A stretch of DNA of 64,000 bases, taken from assembly GCF_002282895.1 (NCBI RefSeq), contig NZ_NRRB01000002.1:467676-531675 (forward strand), written 5' to 3'. The notes below the pieces were generated by a model. That model had not been told where the DNA came from. It searched no databases and saw only the letters and a list, made by a program, of their open reading frames with translations. Below, piece by piece: positions 52,620-61,341 of this stretch; position 1 is the stretch's first letter; each line of letters starts with the position of its first letter. The stretch comes from Paraferrimonas haliotis. Lineage in GTDB: Bacteria > Pseudomonadota > Gammaproteobacteria > Enterobacterales > Shewanellaceae. A program made the translations under genes and the position numbers.

Positions 52620-53057
52620 TCAAACTTCTAAAGTTCTACAATTTCGGTTGGCAAAAATTCGCGCCAATAATGCGAAACAGATGATAGGCAAAACTATCGG
52701 CACCAAAATATTAGCTAAAACCCCGACATTTATACTAAGGCTTTGCTCACTACTCAAAAGTGTGAGACCTCTGAGAGCTAAAATATTCAGCATAAACAGA
52801 AAGATATATGGATAAACAACGTTACTATAGTAGACGACTAGCGCGGCTAACAATGACGGGAAAAGTAGCAATATATTGAGTGAAAAGACGTTTCTAATCA
52901 CCGAAGAAGTTTCAGAATAGGCTGCTTTAAGGAAATTAAACTCCTGTATGACAGGAGCGATATAGGTAAATGCCAAGTCTACTGACATAAAATACGCCAA
53001 CTGCACCAAAATAAACAAGACGAGAACTTTTGTGCATTTCATGATTTGTAATCTCAT
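52620..53057 (-). CDS. Unknown small membrane protein
   Basis: A 145-residue hydrophobic protein with about four predicted helices (approximately residues 8-32, 55-75, 77-98 and 112-132). It has no motif that I recognise. Base composition is AT-rich compared with its neighbours, suggesting transfer or weak constraint. ATG 53057 has GGAG 8 bases upstream, which supports real translation. It sits alone between the btuB riboswitch and the YjeH-type exporter. Confidence 0.6.
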   Translation of the reverse strand: MRLQIMKCTKVLVLFILVQLAYFMSVDLAFTYIAPVIQEFNFLKAAYSETSSVIRNVFSLNILLLFPSLLAALVVYYSNVVYPYIFLFMLNILALRGLTLLSSEQSLSINVGVLANILVPIVLPIICFALLARIFANRNCRTLEV

Positions 53058-53122
53058 CAGTGAGGCTCCTTATTTATAATTTGGTCACAAACGATATCGT
53101 TCCCTTGCACAATAGCCGCTCG

Positions 53123-54361
53123 TTAACCTGTGTTTATGAGTCTTTTTCGAGAAAGGAACAGCACTGCGATAGCCAGCACCGCCAGTGCATACAGCATTTG
53201 CCAACCCAGCCCCCAAGCCAGCGCAAAACAAGGCAGCAACCCCAGCCAGGCAAGCCTGCGAAAACGGCGCCCCAGTAGCCGTGTCGCGGCCAGCATACTG
53301 GCGCCATAGATGAGCACAAACACGCCGTTAGACCAGCTTATTAAGTCGTGCAGCGATTGGTTTGATAAATACGCGAACAGCAACACCAGCCCATTTACGC
53401 TTAACAATAGGGTTAACGCCAACATGGGCACCCCGTAGCGGTTTTTACGCGCCAAAACGGTTGGCAAAATACCTTGTTCGGCAAAACTGGCCATTAACCG
53501 AGAGGTGCTGGCCGCGTATACGTTGACCGTGGCCAAGCCGCTGGCGCTGCCCAGTACGCCAATCACCAGCGCGCCATAACCACCAAAGAGTCGGTCAAAC
53601 GCCACCACCATGGCCAAGCCGTCGCCGGGCTTAATGTCGATAAGCAAGTAACAGCAGCACAAGTACAGTACGCCCACCAGCAACACCCCAAGGCTCATGG
53701 CGGGCAGCATGTCTCGCTTAGGATCCTTAAACTCCTTCGACAAATGAGTCATGGCTTCAATGCCCAAGAAAGACCAAAACGCCACACCCGCCGCTTGCAG
53801 CATCGGCGATAAATTGCGCCATTCTATATCATGAGAGGTGACTTGCGGCAAAGGCGTTGCCGACAAGGCCAACAACATCGTCACCACCACAGCAACAATG
53901 GCTAACGTCAGAGCAAATTGAAGCTTGGCGGAAATCTGTAAGCCTTTGCGATTCAAAAGCCACAGGCTCAGCAGCGCAAGTCCTTGGCCAACGAGCAAAC
54001 CAATGCCCGACAACGGAATGACCGAAGTAACAAACTCAAAGGTCATTAACAGCGCCGCCGGCGCACCAATGGGAACCACCAATAAAAAGATGAGGCCGAT
54101 GCTGCGACCGGCGTTCAGGCCAAAGGCCTTTTCAACGAAATAGGCAGGGCCGGCCGCATGGGGCAGCACCCCAGATAAGCGACCAAACACCAGGGCTACT
54201 GGCAGCATCATTGCCGTGAGCAGCGCCCACGCCAACAGTGCTTGCTGTTGAGCAATGGCAATGGTCATTTGCGGCAGTATGAAGACTCCGGTGCCAAGCA
54301 AGGTGGTGGCCATAAGGCCCGCCCCTTGCCAGCGTCCAATTCCATTTGCAGAAGATGACAT
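53123..54361 (-). CDS. yjeH: Amino acid exporter of the YjeH type (APC superfamily)
   Basis: A 412-residue inner-membrane transporter with about 11-12 helices. The N-terminal GRWQGAGLMATTLLGTGVFILPQMTIAIA carries the substrate-binding helix-1 motif of APC transporters. The overall sequence resembles E. coli YjeH, an exporter of methionine and branched-chain amino acids. The substrate is inferred from family only. It starts 6 bases after the peroxiredoxin-like gene, so the two are probably co-transcribed. Confidence 0.85.
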   Translation of the reverse strand: MSSSANGIGRWQGAGLMATTLLGTGVFILPQMTIAIAQQQALLAWALLTAMMLPVALVFGRLSGVLPHAAGPAYFVEKAFGLNAGRSIGLIFLLVVPIGAPAALLMTFEFVTSVIPLSGIGLLVGQGLALLSLWLLNRKGLQISAKLQFALTLAIVAVVVTMLLALSATPLPQVTSHDIEWRNLSPMLQAAGVAFWSFLGIEAMTHLSKEFKDPKRDMLPAMSLGVLLVGVLYLCCCYLLIDIKPGDGLAMVVAFDRLFGGYGALVIGVLGSASGLATVNVYAASTSRLMASFAEQGILPTVLARKNRYGVPMLALTLLLSVNGLVLLFAYLSNQSLHDLISWSNGVFVLIYGASMLAATRLLGRRFRRLAWLGLLPCFALAWGLGWQMLYALAVLAIAVLFLSRKRLINTG

Positions 54362-54367
54362 CAGTGG

Positions 54368-54901
54368 TTAGCGAAAGGTCCCGCGGATCGGATAGTGATT
54401 ATCTGGGTTTTTAATCCAAGCAATGCCGTTAACCAAGGCTTCAAGCTCGGGACGCACGAATGGGTTATTGGAGATATCCACCACATGCAAGTTGCCGTCT
54501 TGATTCACCACAAACAAGCCCGGCTCGGCAAAGGGGTGATCCGTCTCTTGCTCGGAGCGAGGGTGGGAAACGTACAGCCCCAAGTGCTGCATTTGGGCAA
54601 TATTAAGGCCGTAACCCAATGGGAAATTAACCTCTAAACGAGAACTGTGCTCCGCCAATTGCTCTTTGCTGTCGCCAGAAACCGCAATAATATCAACGCC
54701 CAACTCTAATAAGCGTTCACGGTAAGTTTCAACTTGATTGAGATACTTGGTGCATAACGGACAATGACGACCGCGGTAGACCACGATAAGACGCCAAGGG
54801 GTTTCACGAGAAGGATCCGCCAGCTCTAACGGTTGATCATCGCCGGTGAGTGCTACCAGTTGTGGAAAGTCATCACCAGGATGCAGTTTTTGAGAAAACA
54901 T
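54368..54901 (-). CDS. Peroxiredoxin-like (AhpC/TSA fold) protein
   Basis: A 177-residue thioredoxin-fold protein of the redoxin group. The motif VVYRGRHCPLCTKYL contains a CxxC in the place of the peroxidatic Cys, as in the 'peroxiredoxin-like' family, which differs from the PxxxT/SxxC motif of true AhpC. IIAVSGDSKEQLAEHS and GLFVVNQDG complete the fold. It is a cytosolic reductase or peroxidase of unknown partner. ATG 54901, with GGAG upstream, is preferred to a start 33 bases earlier. Confidence 0.87.
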   Translation of the reverse strand: MFSQKLHPGDDFPQLVALTGDDQPLELADPSRETPWRLIVVYRGRHCPLCTKYLNQVETYRERLLELGVDIIAVSGDSKEQLAEHSSRLEVNFPLGYGLNIAQMQHLGLYVSHPRSEQETDHPFAEPGLFVVNQDGNLHVVDISNNPFVRPELEALVNGIAWIKNPDNHYPIRGTFR

Positions 54902-55060
54902 AGAAGCTCCGCTTTGTAGGAAATTCGACAACATGCGGCCAACGTGGCCACAACGACCTATCAGTTACTATGCATGATACGACTTTTTGGCTTTTAGTGC
55001 ACAAAATAAATGGCCAAATTAAGGCGGACTTTAGCCACAGTCCGCCGTCTATTTACTCGA

Positions 55061-56494
55061 CTAACGAGCAAAGCCCGAGGTGGCAATAGATACCTCAGTG
55101 ACTTCGCCGTAACTCTTGGCCAAGTCGCGTATGTCATCCGCTTTGCCTATCAATACAAATTGATAGTTGTCCTTAGGGAAGTACTTAGCAATCAGCTGAT
55201 TGGCGTTCTCAAGGGTGAGCGCATTCACCTTGGCTTCAAAGTCGTTAATGTAGCCTTCGTCGTAACCGTATAAATACATATTCGCCAAGAAGGCGCCTCG
55301 CTGAGCCGCCGTTTCATAGCGCGGTGGGAATTGCCCTTTAACATAAGCTTTGGCTGAGTCCAGCGTGGCTTGATCTAAACCTTTGCTCCATAACCTTTGA
55401 TAGGTTGATAGCGCCAAATCGATGGCCTCTTTGGTGGTGGCGGTTGCAGTGAAGGTGCTGATGCGAAAAACACCACTTTCACCATTGCTCACAAAGGCTG
55501 AGCGGGCACCATAAGTAAGCCCGGAATTCACTCGAAGTTCATCATTTAGCCAAGACGTGAAGCGCCCGCCCAACACGGTATTAATAACGCTCAGCCCAAC
55601 AGAGTCTGGGTTGTCTTTAGCAACACCCACCCCACCAATCAAAAACGTAGTTTCCCGTGCGTCCGGTTTATCCACCAACAGCACTTGATTGCTGTTCAGG
55701 GTTTTTAAGCCTCCGCTTAACTCAGGCTGATTAATGTCGGCCTCATTTTTCCAACTGCCAAACAATTGGGTAATTTGCGCCAGCATGGTGTTGCTATCAA
55801 AGTCTCCCGTGACCACGATGGCACTGTTTTGCGGCTGATAGAATCCTTGATGGAACGCTCGCAGAAGAGAAACGTTAATGTCATCAATGCGATTCACTTC
55901 CCCAGCGATGGCGTTGCCGTAGGGGTGCTGACCGTACATGCTGGCCATAAAATATTGATTAATAACAGCTCTTGGGCTCTCTTTAGCTTGCTGCAATGCC
56001 GCTTTTTTGCGGTTTTTCGCTTTTTCAAACTCTTGCGCATCGAAACTTGGATCGATCACCATGTCGGCAATAATGGGTAAAATTAGGGCGTCATTTTGCT
56101 TAAGAAAGCTGGATTCAACCACAGTCCCCTCAAGGCCGGCATAGGCATCAATACTGGCTCCGACAAAATCTACCGCTTGTTCGATGTCCTGTTTTGAACG
56201 CTCACCGGCACCAAAACTTAACGATGCAGCCGTCATATCAGCCAGTCCCGGGTTAGTATCATTAACCGCGCCGGCGCGAATGACCGCTTTCACGTTCACA
56301 AGGGGTACTTCAGCGTCGGGCATCAGGTACACGGTAAGGCCGTTATCCAGCCTAGTTTGTTGATAAGCCGGTAGGCTAAAGCCTTTGCTTGTGCTGGCTG
56401 TGGATTGCAGATTGCTGGGTGGGTTGGTGTCCTGACTGGCGCACCCACTCATAACAACCAGCGCGCTGGCAAGTATTGCAACGATGCTTTTCAT
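55061..56494 (-). CDS. M16-family lipoprotein, catalytically inactive partner
   Basis: A 477-residue zinc-protease-fold protein. A lipoprotein signal with lipobox VMSGC (Cys18) anchors it in the membrane. The family's HxxEH zinc site is absent: the matching place reads DMTAASLSFGAGE. The C-terminal half has the R/Y pair region (NSGLTYGARSAF) typical of the non-catalytic subunit. Together with the active M16 protein encoded just upstream (one-base overlap) it likely forms a heterodimer, as in mitochondrial processing peptidase and bacterial M16 pairs. Confidence 0.9.
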   Translation of the reverse strand: MKSIVAILASALVVMSGCASQDTNPPSNLQSTASTSKGFSLPAYQQTRLDNGLTVYLMPDAEVPLVNVKAVIRAGAVNDTNPGLADMTAASLSFGAGERSKQDIEQAVDFVGASIDAYAGLEGTVVESSFLKQNDALILPIIADMVIDPSFDAQEFEKAKNRKKAALQQAKESPRAVINQYFMASMYGQHPYGNAIAGEVNRIDDINVSLLRAFHQGFYQPQNSAIVVTGDFDSNTMLAQITQLFGSWKNEADINQPELSGGLKTLNSNQVLLVDKPDARETTFLIGGVGVAKDNPDSVGLSVINTVLGGRFTSWLNDELRVNSGLTYGARSAFVSNGESGVFRISTFTATATTKEAIDLALSTYQRLWSKGLDQATLDSAKAYVKGQFPPRYETAAQRGAFLANMYLYGYDEGYINDFEAKVNALTLENANQLIAKYFPKDNYQFVLIGKADDIRDLAKSYGEVTEVSIATSGFAR

Positions 56495-57813
56495 TAGTCT
56501 CTGTCCTCTTGAGCCGCCAATATTCCTACGGTGCGATTAGCCTTTTTCAAATATACTTGAGCCACCCGCTGAATATCGGCCGGTGTTACTTTGGCGTACT
56601 GCTCCGGCGCGTCGAACAGTTTGTTAAAATCGCCAAAGTAAAGTTCGTAACTACCGACGGTATTAGCTTTACCGTTTATCGTGCTTATGCTTTGATAGAA
56701 GCCCATTAGCTTCATATTTTTAGCTTTTTCTAACTCTTGCTGGGTGACACCTTCGTCAGCTACCCGCTTCACTTCAGCTATCATGGCGTCTCGTAGTGTG
56801 GTGGGGGCCACGCCAGGTGCTGCAATGCCTATGATGTTGAACAAATTAGGGTCCAAGCTTTTCGGCATGTAGCTGTCTACCTGCACCGCCTGCTGCTGTT
56901 CAACCAGACCTTGATGTAAACGAGAGCTGTTACCTTGGGTCAATATGGTCTGCAACAAATCTAAGGCATAGAAATCTTGATTGGAGGTGGCCGGTACATG
57001 ATAAGACATCATCACCCAAGGCAGGGTTACCGACGGCTTTTGCACATAGACCGTGCGCTCACCTTGTTGTAAAGGCTCCACCGTGCGCACCTCTCGTGGT
57101 GGCGTTTGCGCTGGAATTGGCTCAAAGTATTGCTTGGCTAAGCGCTTCACTTGCGCCTCGGTGACCGCGCCGGCTATCACCACCACCGCATTATTCGGCG
57201 CATAATAAGTTTTGTGATAATCCTTTAAATCTTGCAAGGTCCAAGCGGCAATATCCGACTCGTGGCCAATCACAGGCCAGCTGTAGGGGTGGGCTAAAAA
57301 GGCGGTGCCTAATACCTGAGAATACAAGGCTCTAAAGTTAGAATTTTCAAGGCCGGTAGAACGCTCAGAGGTGACTACGCCACGCTCGCTTTCGACCATA
57401 TCTGGGTCAATGTCTAAATACTGAATGCGATCCGCTTCTAGCTTAAAAATGGTTTCAATGGCATCGGCAGGAAACCAGTTGGTGTAAACGGTGAGATCAG
57501 AGGTGGTGTAAGCGTTGTTGGCACCACCGGCGGCTTCCATGGTGCGATCAAACATCTTGGGGCCGTAATTCTTAGAGCCATTAAACATCATGTGCTCAAA
57601 GAAATGGCTTAACCCAGTAATGCCAGGATACTCATTGCGCGATCCCACTTTCCAGAAGGTATACATGTTGGCGTTGGGGATGGAGTCATCCTCAATCACC
57701 ATGATTTTCATACCATTTTCCAGGGTAAAAGTTTTGACTTGCTTGGCGGTAATCGCCTGAGCCTGACCTACCAGCGCAAAGCTTAGCAAAGCAGCCCACA
57801 GTAAAGACTTCAT
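56494..57813 (-). CDS. M16-family zinc metallopeptidase, active subunit
   Basis: A 439-residue periplasmic peptidase. The signal peptide MKSLLWAALLSFALVGQAQA ends at residue 20. The inverted zinc motif H70-FF-E73-H74 lies in GLSHFFEHMMFNGS, with the distal Glu in the following ESERGVVTSERS. Family substrates are short peptides. ATG 57813 with GGAAG upstream matches the signal peptide; the open frame reaches 57876. The stop overlaps the start of its inactive partner, so the two are made together. Confidence 0.92.
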   Translation of the reverse strand: MKSLLWAALLSFALVGQAQAITAKQVKTFTLENGMKIMVIEDDSIPNANMYTFWKVGSRNEYPGITGLSHFFEHMMFNGSKNYGPKMFDRTMEAAGGANNAYTTSDLTVYTNWFPADAIETIFKLEADRIQYLDIDPDMVESERGVVTSERSTGLENSNFRALYSQVLGTAFLAHPYSWPVIGHESDIAAWTLQDLKDYHKTYYAPNNAVVVIAGAVTEAQVKRLAKQYFEPIPAQTPPREVRTVEPLQQGERTVYVQKPSVTLPWVMMSYHVPATSNQDFYALDLLQTILTQGNSSRLHQGLVEQQQAVQVDSYMPKSLDPNLFNIIGIAAPGVAPTTLRDAMIAEVKRVADEGVTQQELEKAKNMKLMGFYQSISTINGKANTVGSYELYFGDFNKLFDAPEQYAKVTPADIQRVAQVYLKKANRTVGILAAQEDRD

Positions 57814-57906
57814 AATAGACTTCCAATATCGACAAGATTCACGCTTCATAACAATAGAAAAGTGGTTGGAAATCAAGCGAAAAGCACTGACTAAATTGTA
57901 ACTAGG

Positions 57907-58512
57907 CTATTCACCTTTGCTGGGATAGCGTTGCTTTACTTGATGAGGCATGGCCGCCATTTGCCGGTCAATAAAATAATCGAACAAGTGCAGTAACGGT
58001 TTTGGGTCGCTGCCATCCAATTCGTTCAGAGCATACGCGGTGGCCTCGAGCGTAGAGAGGGCATTGGCCGAAGCCGCTTTACGGATCCGATATTGGCCAT
58101 CGATGCCAGATAATCGCAATTGAGGGTATTGGGCTAACCAAGGGTTGGATTGCCAAATTTTGTAAGCCTTTTTCCAAGTCGCATCGATGACCAGCAATAA
58201 GGTTCTTTGGCCACCGTCCCGGCTTGACTGAGCAATGGCGACACTGTCATCACTGGGATACAGCAGCATAATTTGACCTTCAAAGTCGGCCAAATAGCGT
58301 CGAGCTTGCTCAAAGTCCTGCGCCTGCTCGCCAACAAACAACTGCATGTTATTTAGCGCCAACGAAAGCAAGCGAGCCGTCCCCTTAGCCACTTTGACTT
58401 CGCTTGGGTGTTGCAGTACCACCACCTGAATGGCGTTATTTACCTGAGTGAGTGCACCGCAGACACAGGTAAAAGTAGGATAGTGGCAACGACTGCAACA
58501 GGGTCTCGACAT
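57907..58512 (-). CDS. DTW-domain tRNA-uridine aminocarboxypropyltransferase
   Basis: A 201-residue DTW/TapT-family protein (like E. coli YfiP) expected to add the acp group to uridine-47 of tRNA using SAM. An N-terminal zinc-binding set CCSRCHYPTFTCVC is followed by VVVLQHPSEVKVAKGTARLL and the DTW motif, here IDATWKKA, then RKAASANALSTLEATAYAL. Length is typical. It is divergent from the small membrane protein gene at 58643. Confidence 0.88.
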   Translation of the reverse strand: MSRPCCSRCHYPTFTCVCGALTQVNNAIQVVVLQHPSEVKVAKGTARLLSLALNNMQLFVGEQAQDFEQARRYLADFEGQIMLLYPSDDSVAIAQSSRDGGQRTLLLVIDATWKKAYKIWQSNPWLAQYPQLRLSGIDGQYRIRKAASANALSTLEATAYALNELDGSDPKPLLHLFDYFIDRQMAAMPHQVKQRYPSKGE

Positions 58513-58642
58513 AACTTTTAATACTTTTGGTTAAAATACTTCTTGGTTTATGATGGCTATACTGAACTTTCGTAGAGCTAGCGATTCCAATAATCAGTAA
58601 CTAGCATTCAGCCCACATTAGTCCACTTTGGAGCAGTACACC

Positions 58643-58993
58643 ATGGTTGCAAGCTTTCTAAGCCGCATGAAGCAAGGCCACTTTCAATTTCAACGACGTG
58701 GTTTGCCTAAGTTTGTCGCGATTGCGGTAACCTTTATGCTGATATTAGGCTTCTTAGTGCTGTTACCTTTGTTACTGCTGTTAGGCCTGATTGGCTTGAT
58801 ACTGACACTGGTCATGGGCAAATCGGTGACAAAACAGCATCAAAAGATGTGGAACCATTACCACGACCTCAGCGTTTTTCCTGGGGCGACCAATCGCCGC
58901 CGTTATCACACGCCCAACAGCAATGGCGATGAATACTCTGGTAGAACCTTTGAGCATCAACCAGACAGCAATAATAGCAAGGCTGCCGATTAA
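58643..58993 (+). CDS. Small membrane protein, unknown
   Basis: A 116-residue protein with one long hydrophobic stretch of about 40 residues (AIAVTFMLILGFLVLLPLLLLLGLIGLILTLVMG, probably two helices) and a hydrophilic C-terminal tail rich in His, Asn and Ser. I know no function. ATG 58643 with TTGGAG 8 bases upstream is preferred to an in-frame TTG at 58628. It converges with the SEL1 gene with 2 bases between stops. Confidence 0.7.
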   Translation: MVASFLSRMKQGHFQFQRRGLPKFVAIAVTFMLILGFLVLLPLLLLLGLIGLILTLVMGKSVTKQHQKMWNHYHDLSVFPGATNRRRYHTPNSNGDEYSGRTFEHQPDSNNSKAAD

Positions 58994-58995
58994 CC

Positions 58996-60432
58996 TTAGC
59001 CGCGGCTTAATCCCTTCAACGCTAGCTGTAACTGCTCATCCGCTTGATCTTGCGCCAACAACTGCTGAATGTGATTGGCGTATTCTTGCTTCAATGCGGT
59101 GATAGAGGCTAATCGGCTGGCGTCATCTTGGCTACGATGCTCCGCTTCTAATAACCAAGCGCAAGCTTTGACAAAATCCACGTCACCAAACGCGCCATTG
59201 GCCAAACCAAGGGATAACTCCAACATGGCGGTAACTGAGTGCCCGTATCGAATCACTTCCCTTAAATAGCGCTCCGCCAACTCTTTATCATGGCCAAGAT
59301 CATCACTGGAAAGCATATGCTGAGCTCGGGCCAGCATGGCATCAAAATGCCCTTGCTCAGCAGCCTCCGCCAGCCAACGTTCGCCGGCTTGCGCATCCGC
59401 ATCGCAGCCATCGCCATTCACCAGCATTAAATACAGATTGTATTGGCCTTGGGGGTAGCCCGCTTGCGCCGCTTGTTCGGTGTATTGAAACGCTTTTTCT
59501 AGATTGCTCGCGGCGTGCCCGCTTTGGTAATACAGCACTCCTAAATTGGCCATGGCTTCCGGTTGGCCGGATTCGGCGGCCTTCGACAGGTAGCGCTGGG
59601 CTTCAGTCAAATCGATGTCGACCGCGTCATTACCGGTGAGCAAGAAAAAACCGTAAAGCGCCATGGCCTCGGAGTGCTCGCTTTGAGCTGCTTGCTTTAT
59701 GAGCTCGCAACCTTTGCTTAGCTGTGTCTCGCCTAGGTAGCCGTTTATTAGCGCCACGCCATACTCATGTTTGGCCGCCACTAAGTGCGTATGCGCAAGT
59801 TCGAAATAGTGACCGGCTTGCTTTAAAGTGGACGAGGAAGCTTGATGCTCCACCACATTCTCTTTGGCAAGCTCTGCGCGGCTGAATTCTTGTTTACGTT
59901 GCTCCAGTGCTTTGGTTTTGAGGCTTAACCCCACCAACAGCTGCGACTCTGGATGATTTTCCATAATTGCTTTGTAGCAAATCTCTCTTCCGGCTAGCGA
60001 ATCAAAGTCCACGAATTGATAGTCCGGAACCGGCTGTTTCAACAATACCGGATACAGTTCAGCCAACAGTTGAGCGCAGCGCTCCACCGAGCGTTCGGCA
60101 ATCTTAACCAGATCATCGAACGCCAAACGATACTTCTCTGGATGGGCGCCGCGGTTACCATCGGCGCGAATTTTGTGCATGCGACGAGTCAGCCGTACAT
60201 TTATGAGTCGCTGGTTATTAAGCTCTTCGATGCGATCATACAAATTTGGCGTGGTAATGGCCTTACCCAGTGCGGAAGCAATCTTGTCGGTCAGCTTGAA
60301 TAATAAACTGCGTAAATGGAGCAAAGACTGCGTAGGCACATCGCGCACATAAGATTTGGCAACCCGATAATCGTCTTGCAGCTCAGGTACTATGGCTTGT
60401 ACCAATTGCTTGTCGGTTATCGGATTTGCCAT
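58996..60432 (-). CDS. DUF4145 plus SEL1-repeat protein
   Basis: A 478-residue protein. The N-terminal ~110 residues resemble DUF4145 (HEPN-like; HKIRADGNRGAHPEKYRLAFDD), a domain often attached to restriction or regulatory proteins. From about residue 200 onward there are at least five SEL1/TPR-like helical repeats (SEAMALYGFFLLTGND, PEAMANLGVLYYQSG, PQGQYNLYLMLVNGDG, FDAMLARAQHML), a protein-interaction solenoid. No catalytic motif is seen. ATG 60432, with AAGGA inside the end of the YciC gene, suggests coupled translation. Confidence 0.82.
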   Translation of the reverse strand: MANPITDKQLVQAIVPELQDDYRVAKSYVRDVPTQSLLHLRSLLFKLTDKIASALGKAITTPNLYDRIEELNNQRLINVRLTRRMHKIRADGNRGAHPEKYRLAFDDLVKIAERSVERCAQLLAELYPVLLKQPVPDYQFVDFDSLAGREICYKAIMENHPESQLLVGLSLKTKALEQRKQEFSRAELAKENVVEHQASSSTLKQAGHYFELAHTHLVAAKHEYGVALINGYLGETQLSKGCELIKQAAQSEHSEAMALYGFFLLTGNDAVDIDLTEAQRYLSKAAESGQPEAMANLGVLYYQSGHAASNLEKAFQYTEQAAQAGYPQGQYNLYLMLVNGDGCDADAQAGERWLAEAAEQGHFDAMLARAQHMLSSDDLGHDKELAERYLREVIRYGHSVTAMLELSLGLANGAFGDVDFVKACAWLLEAEHRSQDDASRLASITALKQEYANHIQQLLAQDQADEQLQLALKGLSRG

Positions 60433-60437
60433 TGTCA

Positions 60438-61205
60438 TTATCCTTGTTGTTCAGATTGCGTAGTAACAGTCGGCTGACGGTTCACCATGTACAACCTGAA
60501 TAAGGCCACCGTAATGAACAAACCAACGTAGGCAAACAGTGCGTTTACAACGATGCGCAACACCATGGGGCCCTGTGCAACAGCGGTGTCGGCTACCGCG
60601 GTCACCAGTGAGATAGGGATGAGCAACCCCAATACCATTAAGGTTTGCCAGAAAATAGCACCGCTGAATTTAAAGCATTCGGTAACCGATGCCAGTGGCG
60701 TCGCACCTTCAACCACCACCATGAAGTTGACGTAAGCAAGCCGTACCCCAACCCACAACGCTAATATCGCCAACGGGAAGAAGCCGCTAATAATGGCTGG
60801 CATCATAGCCATCATAACCGCTACCGCGGAGATAACACCGGCCAACATCATAGAAGGCACATAGTGCAAACCACCCAGCCAAATTTGCGATGCATTGAGC
60901 TGTTGTCCTTGCGAGCGCGTATGTAAGAACAAGGTAACGCAGGCGTACATATGGAACAGCACCAATAGCAACAGAAGTACAGCAATGTAATGAGTCGCTT
61001 CCAGTTGCACCTCTAACCCTTGCGTTTCTTCAGCGGTGGGTAGCTGACTGTTCACCCACATTTGCAGGCCGTTTTGCACAAGCAATAACGGAAAACACAC
61101 CAAAAATAAGGCTTTACCTTGGCTTCGAAAGAAATTAAGCGCTTCGGTTAGGATCACCGATACAGACATAAATAAAGTACCAACAACGTAAGGTTTAAAC
61201 GCCAT
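60438..61205 (-). CDS. YciC-family (UPF0259) inner membrane protein
   Basis: A 255-residue protein with about six hydrophobic segments, matching the YciC/UPF0259 family (FRSQGKALFLVCFPLLLVQ and FPLAILALWVGVRLAYVNFMVVVEG). Function is unknown in the family. ATG 61205 with AAGG upstream is preferred to a start 30 bases earlier. It is upstream of and coupled to the DUF4145/SEL1 gene and divergent from menF. Confidence 0.85.
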   Translation of the reverse strand: MAFKPYVVGTLFMSVSVILTEALNFFRSQGKALFLVCFPLLLVQNGLQMWVNSQLPTAEETQGLEVQLEATHYIAVLLLLLVLFHMYACVTLFLHTRSQGQQLNASQIWLGGLHYVPSMMLAGVISAVAVMMAMMPAIISGFFPLAILALWVGVRLAYVNFMVVVEGATPLASVTECFKFSGAIFWQTLMVLGLLIPISLVTAVADTAVAQGPMVLRIVVNALFAYVGLFITVALFRLYMVNRQPTVTTQSEQQG

Positions 61206-61341
61206 AGGATACCTTAAACATAAGGCGCTGTGCATCTCTTTAGATCACGCTATGCAAGTCCTTGGCTTGACTGTAAAATACATTGGGTTTAGCTTATTTC
61301 GACTAACTTTTCTAAGCCATCCGTACAGCGGAGAGACTTCT

